The translations under genes and the position numbers were made by a program. A DNA stretch of 64,000 nt from Dioscorea cayenensis subsp. rotundata (Eukaryota; Streptophyta; Magnoliopsida; Dioscoreales; Dioscoreaceae): positions 558,001 through 622,000 of the forward strand of contig NC_052482.1 in NCBI RefSeq assembly GCF_009730915.1, given 5' to 3'. Numbering within the stretch: the stretch's first letter is position 1; each line of letters begins with the position of its first letter. The notes beneath the pieces were generated by a model. The model was not told the DNA's origin and did not search any database. It was given only the letters and a program-made list of their open reading frames with translations. Of the stretch, positions 59,100 through 64,000 are shown piece after piece.

Positions 59100-61053
59100 A
59101 ACCGAATGTGTCCGGCTTGGTCATGCAGATCGTCGGCCACCAGAACGGATTCGACGATCTTCTCAACCGTGGCCATGACAACAAACGATCATTGGGAGAC
59201 ACACCCTTAACTTGTTCTCGATCTTCGTGGATTGTGTCCATCTTTGATGCCGCATCTCGGCACCGGTTCCACCGGGTCGACGATTTCATCGAGAAGAGAG
59301 TCAACGACCTTCTCAACCGCGAAAGAACGGCCACATCATCTACGATGTCCTCCACCGTCATGTCCATGTCATCAACGGCGATGACTCGAGAATGAAAGAT
59401 CGCCACCGATGGTGTTGCTATTATTTCATCGTCACCGCGGTGGAGACGAGGCGATGATTGTTCTCCTCTTTTTCGCAAGTCTCTTCGAATGTGGCCGCCT
59501 TTGGAACGACCTTCCCGATGATGTCGTCGTCGTCAAATTCCCGACGCCTCGTTCGTCCCGGGTGCTCGAGTTCTTTTCGCGGGATGGCGCAGCTCGGGTT
59601 GTGAACGCCCTTCCAGCGCCTCCACACGAGACAAGCCGAGGAAACTCGGTCATCAATATCTCGCATGCCCGCATAAGAGTTGCGGTGACATCTTCGCCCT
59701 AATGTCACGTGGGGCTGCCACGGCCGGAGGGTCGCCATGGTCGGGGGACCGCTCGTTGTCGTGGTAGGGGGTTGTTGCAATCGCGGGGTAGGGGAGGGCT
59801 TCTCGGCGTCGAGGAATGCGTGCGCGTGGTGGGGTCGGAAGTAGGAGAACGGCGTCCCAGCAGGCACGATAGAGGCCGCCTCTCATCCCGCCTCGAGCAA
59901 GTGGTTCCCGGAGCAATGGCATCCATCCGTCGGTTGGCCCCAACATATATTTCTTCTTCAAAGATTCGCGGAACCAAATCTCGGAAACTAACATATGTAA
60001 ACCAAACAATTTCAGTGAGATCATTCATTTTAAACTATAAAAACTATATTTAAAGCAGTGTTTATATATTTAAACGTTATAGAATATAATTAAACGGAGA
60101 ACAAAAATATTTAAAACGGTTATGAATAATAGTTAAACGGTAAATACTAAAGTTAAACGCTAAATAAAAATGTTTAAACATTAAAGACTTATGTTAGACA
60201 TTGTCCATGATTTATTACCTCTTTTTCATCGAGCGATGACAAGCTCGTTTCTACCGTCGCTTGCTTCGGTGAAGTACTTTCACCGTAGCAGCAAAGCATC
60301 CTTGGGATCTTGCCGAAAGCGGACTTTCTTCCCCGCTCCGGTCACTCGTAGAAACCGGACGTTAAGCGCGACCGAGCAACCCTTAATGTACCCTCGTGTT
60401 GGTCTTCTTCCCGCAGCATCTATCTTGCACTCGGGCGGCCGCTGGAATATCCTCCATAAGCCACTTGTGCGTCGCTGCGCCCGTCACGTGATCACCCCAT
60501 GGGCTGGTAGATCATCGACGTAATCAACGATCCAGCTCGGAACCGAGCATGATGTATTTGGGAAGAGGATCGTCCCCACGAGGTACACCATCGGGAGTTT
60601 GACAAAATTATCTTCTTCTCCCCTCCGTCGAACAAGTTGCACCGTGAGTGCTCTTGATGGAGTCTCCGTGCTCTCGTGAGGTCTTTGATAGATACCGCCC
60701 TTCGAACGCCGACCGGTTTTTCTTCTTCGAAGACCATCGCTGCCGCCATCGCAACGCAGACCAAGAACGAGGGCCACATCTTGAGGTCTCGAAACTCGGC
60801 GAGCTTTCCCGATCCCGAATTTATTGGTGCGACCATCGTATCTTTGCAAAAAAGAGAATCAAGAAGGGGCCCTCTCTTGGTATATGGCTTCCACTCGATG
60901 AACAGCGCAAACGGTGTCCTTCGAATAATCTCCCGATGTCGAGGGGTCAGTGTTAACTTTCAATTCGACTAAGGTCTCCACAACCGGTGTCAAATAGCAA
61001 CGCCCATTAACTAGGTTGACCGCCATAATCACAAGCCTGCAGATGATTGACAA
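59100..61053 (-). pseudogene. Second MULE gene, decayed; plant mobile domain or DUF1985-like
   Basis: Read leftward: TPVVETLVELKVNTDPS (about 61000-60950), FGIGKARRVSRPQDVALVLG (about 60820-60760), QLVRRRGEEDNFVKLPMVYL, then FPNTSCSVPSWIVDYVDDLP (about 60560-60500), then WLMEDIP after a break. A low-complexity Pro/Arg/Thr-rich part (60028-59420) and further short open parts follow to about 59100. The QDVALVLGL and VDDLP patterns resemble transposon-derived plant mobile domain or DUF1985 proteins that often ride in plant MULEs. The exact family is uncertain. Stops and frame changes occur, and non-coding stretches interrupt it. Confidence 0.55.
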
Positions 61054-61955
61054 AAAGTTTAAGCGGAAATATAAGGTTTTTAAACGGTAGAACTCTCGCT
61101 TATTAAACAGAGATATAAAATGTTAAACAGAGACCCATTTTTGTTAAAGCAGAGGCGAGAATACTTAAACGAGACAACAAATGTTAAACTCAGAACATCT
61201 CATTTCTTAAACCTCAACCTCATTTGTAAAACTGCAACCATATCAAACGAAACGGGAAATGTACATTATAAATATTACACTCATAACAATCGAAAAAACT
61301 ATTTCGATAGTGTATACATACGAAAATGCAAAACAAAACAAAACCCCAGCCGAGAAATCTCCCTGCAGACTAACAAAACCCCAGCCGAGAAATCCCTCTG
61401 CAGACTTCAATATCTTCCAACAAAAACAGGAGCACAAAACAAAACCGAAAAAAATCTTTCTTTGTAATGTAAGCAGTTAACATAAAACCATACTCAATAC
61501 CTTAGATTGCGAACCCGATGAAATGCCAACTAGTTAGCTGGGGACTTCTCCTTCGAGATCACGGTGGAAAGAGAAAAGTCGATGAAATGCCAATTACAGA
61601 GGCTTGGCAGTGAGACAACTTCGGAGACGACTCGAAATGGAAAAAGTCAAGACGTGAGTTGAGAAAAAGCAATTAAACGGCTCCAATAAATTGTCTCTCT
61701 GGGGTTACCCTCACGGAAAACCGCCCACTTCCTCTCAAATCGACGAGATGGTGCAGACCCACGACTCCCCATGCAAGGGCATTTTCGTCCAAAAAAATTT
61801 GAAACTCACTCCGTTCACATCCGTTACAGGGTTTGGGGGTTTGAAAAACATAGACTTTAAAAGGAGGGGGTTTTTGGGGATTGTAAAACTAACGGGGTGT
61901 TTTTGGCAATTTTACAAACTTAAAGGGTTTTTTTGGCAATTTCCACTAAAAATAT

Positions 61956-62254
61956 TTTAGACAAAATATAGTTTTTTAATTTTTGTTTTCATTTAAAAAA
62001 ACAAGTTCTTAACACAATCGACTGAGCCCACCAACTTTCCTTTTAAAAACATAATAACTTTTGGAAACAAAATTCTAATTAAATTACATAGATAGTTCTC
62101 CTTTTACATTGCACCAAAAACAATATTTATTTAATTTCAATTATAACCGAACATGATTTTATTTTTTTATAATTTATTTGTGTGACTTCTATCTTTTAAC
62201 ATATTTGTTAATATATATATATATATATATATATATTATTAATATTAATTAAGG
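61956..62254. other. AT-rich spacer right of the MULE
   Basis: An (AT)n run lies at 62213-62236. Nothing else recognised. Confidence 0.5.
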
Positions 62255-62530
62255 TGAGCTAAAAATAGAAAGAAAGATACGGATGCTAGGGGTTGAGTAC
62301 CTTGAGTGTCACACTAAACTTAAGGAATGGTTGAGCACACCCTTCAATGGTCCACCCCAACTATTCTAATATAAACTTTATGCTTCTGTTCATATATATC
62401 AATAGTTTGGTCCATACATTTCAATGTGTTCCTCCATTTATCAAAATAACAAATGTTTTACTAAAAATAAAAATATATTAACATTTTCCTCCTTTCATTT
62501 GTATTGTAAATTTTCTTTTGCCAACAACTT

Positions 62531-62686
62531 TTTGGTGTATTGGTATGGTCCTTGTATAAGATGTTTATCCCTATTGAAAGACGAATTTAAAACTTAACAG
62601 ACGAAAGGTAAAAGCATAAGTATGTGTTGATGAATTAACTCCATCCCTGTGCAAGTTCTTAATGCGTCGCTTTATCTATATTTCGT

Positions 62687-62745
<59 letters not shown>
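62531..62745 (+). mobile_element. Decayed SINE-like element with AT/GT microsatellite tail
   Basis: Head TTTGGTGTATTGGTATGG and TCCTTGTATAAGATGTTTAT resemble the SINE family head; the middle is decayed. It ends CGTCAATAT and runs into (AT)n (62689-62745), followed by a (GT)n run. The body similarity is weak. Confidence 0.45.
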
Positions 62746-62748
<3 letters not shown>

Positions 62749-63462
62749 TGTGTGTGTGTGTGTTTCATCCATCGGTTTCTTAAAATACAAAGACTTTAAA
62801 ACCAGTCCAAGAAAAATATTGTAAGTCATATAAAATGATAAATGTCTCTTAACTAGTATGTTTTTTTTTTGTATAAAAAAATTTGAACGAGAAATCACTG
62901 CTTAATCTAGTCAAAACTCTACCATTTGAGATAATTCTATTTGATTATATATATAGACTAATTTTTTTTATTGTTTCATTTCTGAAAATGAATAAACTAA
63001 GAAAAGGGGTAATGAATATTTTAGTTTTTATTTATAAAATTTTCTATTTAACTAAGAAGAATATATAAGTAGATATTATTATTTTTACAGAAACACATGA
63101 ACAAGATTTTATTTTTACATGAGCTTGTAAGGGAAAAAAACCTTTATTGTTATAAAGAAGGATATTTTATTCACCAGATTTACATTAAAAATTTGGTTTT
63201 TGGTTTACACACTCTTTGTATTAGGCCTCTAAAATATTATAATTGATCATAAAACTATTTATATACTTTTTTTCCAATTATATTTTTATTATTAAAAATT
63301 TGAAAATAATAAAAATATTTATAATCTTAAATTTCTAAAATAGATTTAAGGTTATGATTTTATTTTTTTATAATTTATTTGTGTATTTCTATTTTTCAAT
63401 ATTTTAATAATATATATTATACTAATATTAATCAGAGTGAATTATAAAGTGAAGCCAATGGT

Positions 63463-63550
63463 CATTTGGTCTATTAATATTAAGTTTCCGTGTATATTGT
63501 CCTTGTCTTGTTAAGAAGTTGGTTTGAACCTCAATTCGTTTAGAATGAGA

Positions 63551-63594
<44 letters not shown>
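63463..63594 (+). mobile_element. Decayed SINE-like insertion with ATT microsatellite tail
   Basis: TCATTTGGTCTATTAATATT matches the SINE head. GGTTTGAACCTCAATTC sits at the B-box place. An (ATT)n run (63552-63593) follows. The related segment near 48770 lacks this insert, giving an empty-site comparison. Confidence 0.6.
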
Positions 63595-63595
<1 letters not shown>

Positions 63596-64000
63596 AGTGT
63601 GAGCGACTTGACTTTCTCCATTACGTACTGTTAAATGAAGACTTTACAATGGGTCCAAACAAACTTTTGAAATCATTTATGATGGATTTAAAACTTTTAT
63701 TTTTTTTTTTCGGATTTATTAATGTTTATATTAAATTATGAATAGCACCGAAAGTGGGAATTTATTTTAATTAATTTGAACAACTTGTTTCTTATCGGCA
63801 TAATTAATAACTTCACCAATAAAAAGACAATGATATTTAATTTATGTACCATAATTCATCCTCCTGAGTCGCTGCCTCTTTTAATAAAGAGTGTTATCTT
63901 GTTGTACATGACTCACTTGATTAAATAAAATTAAAATGAAATTTTGACAAAGATATATTTCGGATAAATTAGAAAGTACAATGATGAATTGTAATTCTAA

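Larger units (their letters stand above)
57064..61955. mobile_element. Mutator-like element (MULE), 4.9 kb, with 9-bp target duplication
   Basis: The element spans 57073-61946 between perfect 9-bp repeats TAAAAATAT (57064-57072 and 61947-61955). The ends are related inverted repeats: left GGAAAAATTACTG, then TTTTCAAAACTTCCC, then AAAAACCCCCTCCTA; right, reversed, GTGGAAATTGCC, then TTTTACAATCCCC, then AAAAACCCCCTCC. Inside are a decayed mudrA-type transposase on + (57.7-58.8 kb) and a second decayed gene on - (59.1-61.05 kb). GC content rises well above the flanks. 9-bp duplications and long inverted repeats define Mutator elements. Both genes carry stops and frame changes, so it cannot move on its own. 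Confidence 0.88.
62255..64000. repeat. Dispersed segment, copy 4, runs to the window end
   Basis: Aligns with 47620-49145 in order: AAGGAATGGTTGAGCACA, CTAATATAAACTTTATG, TTGGTCCATACATTTC, later GTGAGCGACTTGACTTTC, TTTATGATGGATTTAAAACT, AAGAGTGTTATCTTGT and AGAAAGTACAATGATGAATTG near the end. It is interrupted by two SINE-like insertions (62531 and 63463) with microsatellites that copy 2 lacks. Confidence 0.75.

Noticed and set aside
59409-60053. Several long overlapping frames on both strands at 59.4-60.05 kb
   Set aside because: GC-rich low-complexity sequence inside the MULE keeps several frames open; no domain recognised, so none was called as a separate gene.

Overview
The window is nuclear DNA of a flowering plant. 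The evidence is: spliced genes with T-rich GT-AG introns; plant-specific families (P-class PPR, RINGv-DUF3675, PADRE/DUF4228, PUT polyamine transporters); AT-rich intergenic DNA full of microsatellites; and plant transposon debris (Ty1-copia, solo LTRs, MULE, MITEs, tRNA-derived SINEs). A monocot is plausible, but I cannot fix the species from sequence alone.

Layout. At 1-990 lies a probable 5' UTR exon and first intron of a leftward gene whose body is outside the window. A single-exon mitochondrial-type PPR gene (4962-6791, +) converges on a seven-exon RINGv E3 ligase gene (8997-10600, -). A repeat-rich spacer (10.6-19.8 kb) follows. RPL29 (19814-20110, -) and SAR1 (21198-23451, +) then form a divergent housekeeping pair. 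Two PADRE/DUF4228 genes lie at 26498-26971 and 28875-29348 (both +). The first has an orphan second copy of its promoter about 1.28 kb upstream (24680-25140). PUT-A (30164-32606, -) is convergent with the second PADRE gene.

From 32.7 to 51 kb there is no intact gene that I can see. This stretch holds a Tourist-like foldback element, a broken Ty1-copia element carrying a 2.08-kb solo LTR and a small inverted piece, a poly(A)-binding-protein RRM1 fragment, a 1.08-kb solo LTR with a TATAT target duplication, several tandem duplications, and a small Mutator-type MITE with a 9-bp target duplication. PUT-B (51933-54562, -) is a segmental duplicate of PUT-A. The duplicated block still carries the 3' tip of the neighbouring PADRE gene as a broken fragment at about 51.11-51.16 kb. 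From 57073 to 61946 sits a 4.9-kb Mutator-like element with a perfect 9-bp target duplication. It holds a decayed mudrA-type transposase on + and a second decayed gene on -. Its non-coding parts hold many copies of a TTAAAC-type motif oriented with the local gene. Parts of the surrounding DNA belong to a segment present four times (38.0, 47.3, 56.0 and 62.3 kb).

The intact genes do not form one pathway. They act in organelle RNA processing (PPR), membrane-anchored ubiquitination (RINGv), translation (RPL29), ER-to-Golgi COPII budding (SAR1), stress-related PADRE proteins and polyamine uptake (PUT). The most distinctive features are the oriented TTAAAC motif in the MULE, the promoter-only PADRE duplication, the PUT/PADRE segmental duplication, and TTAGGG repeats at the branch-point position of a PUT intron. 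All exon joins were read by eye from GT/AG borders and reading phase; no transcript evidence was available.
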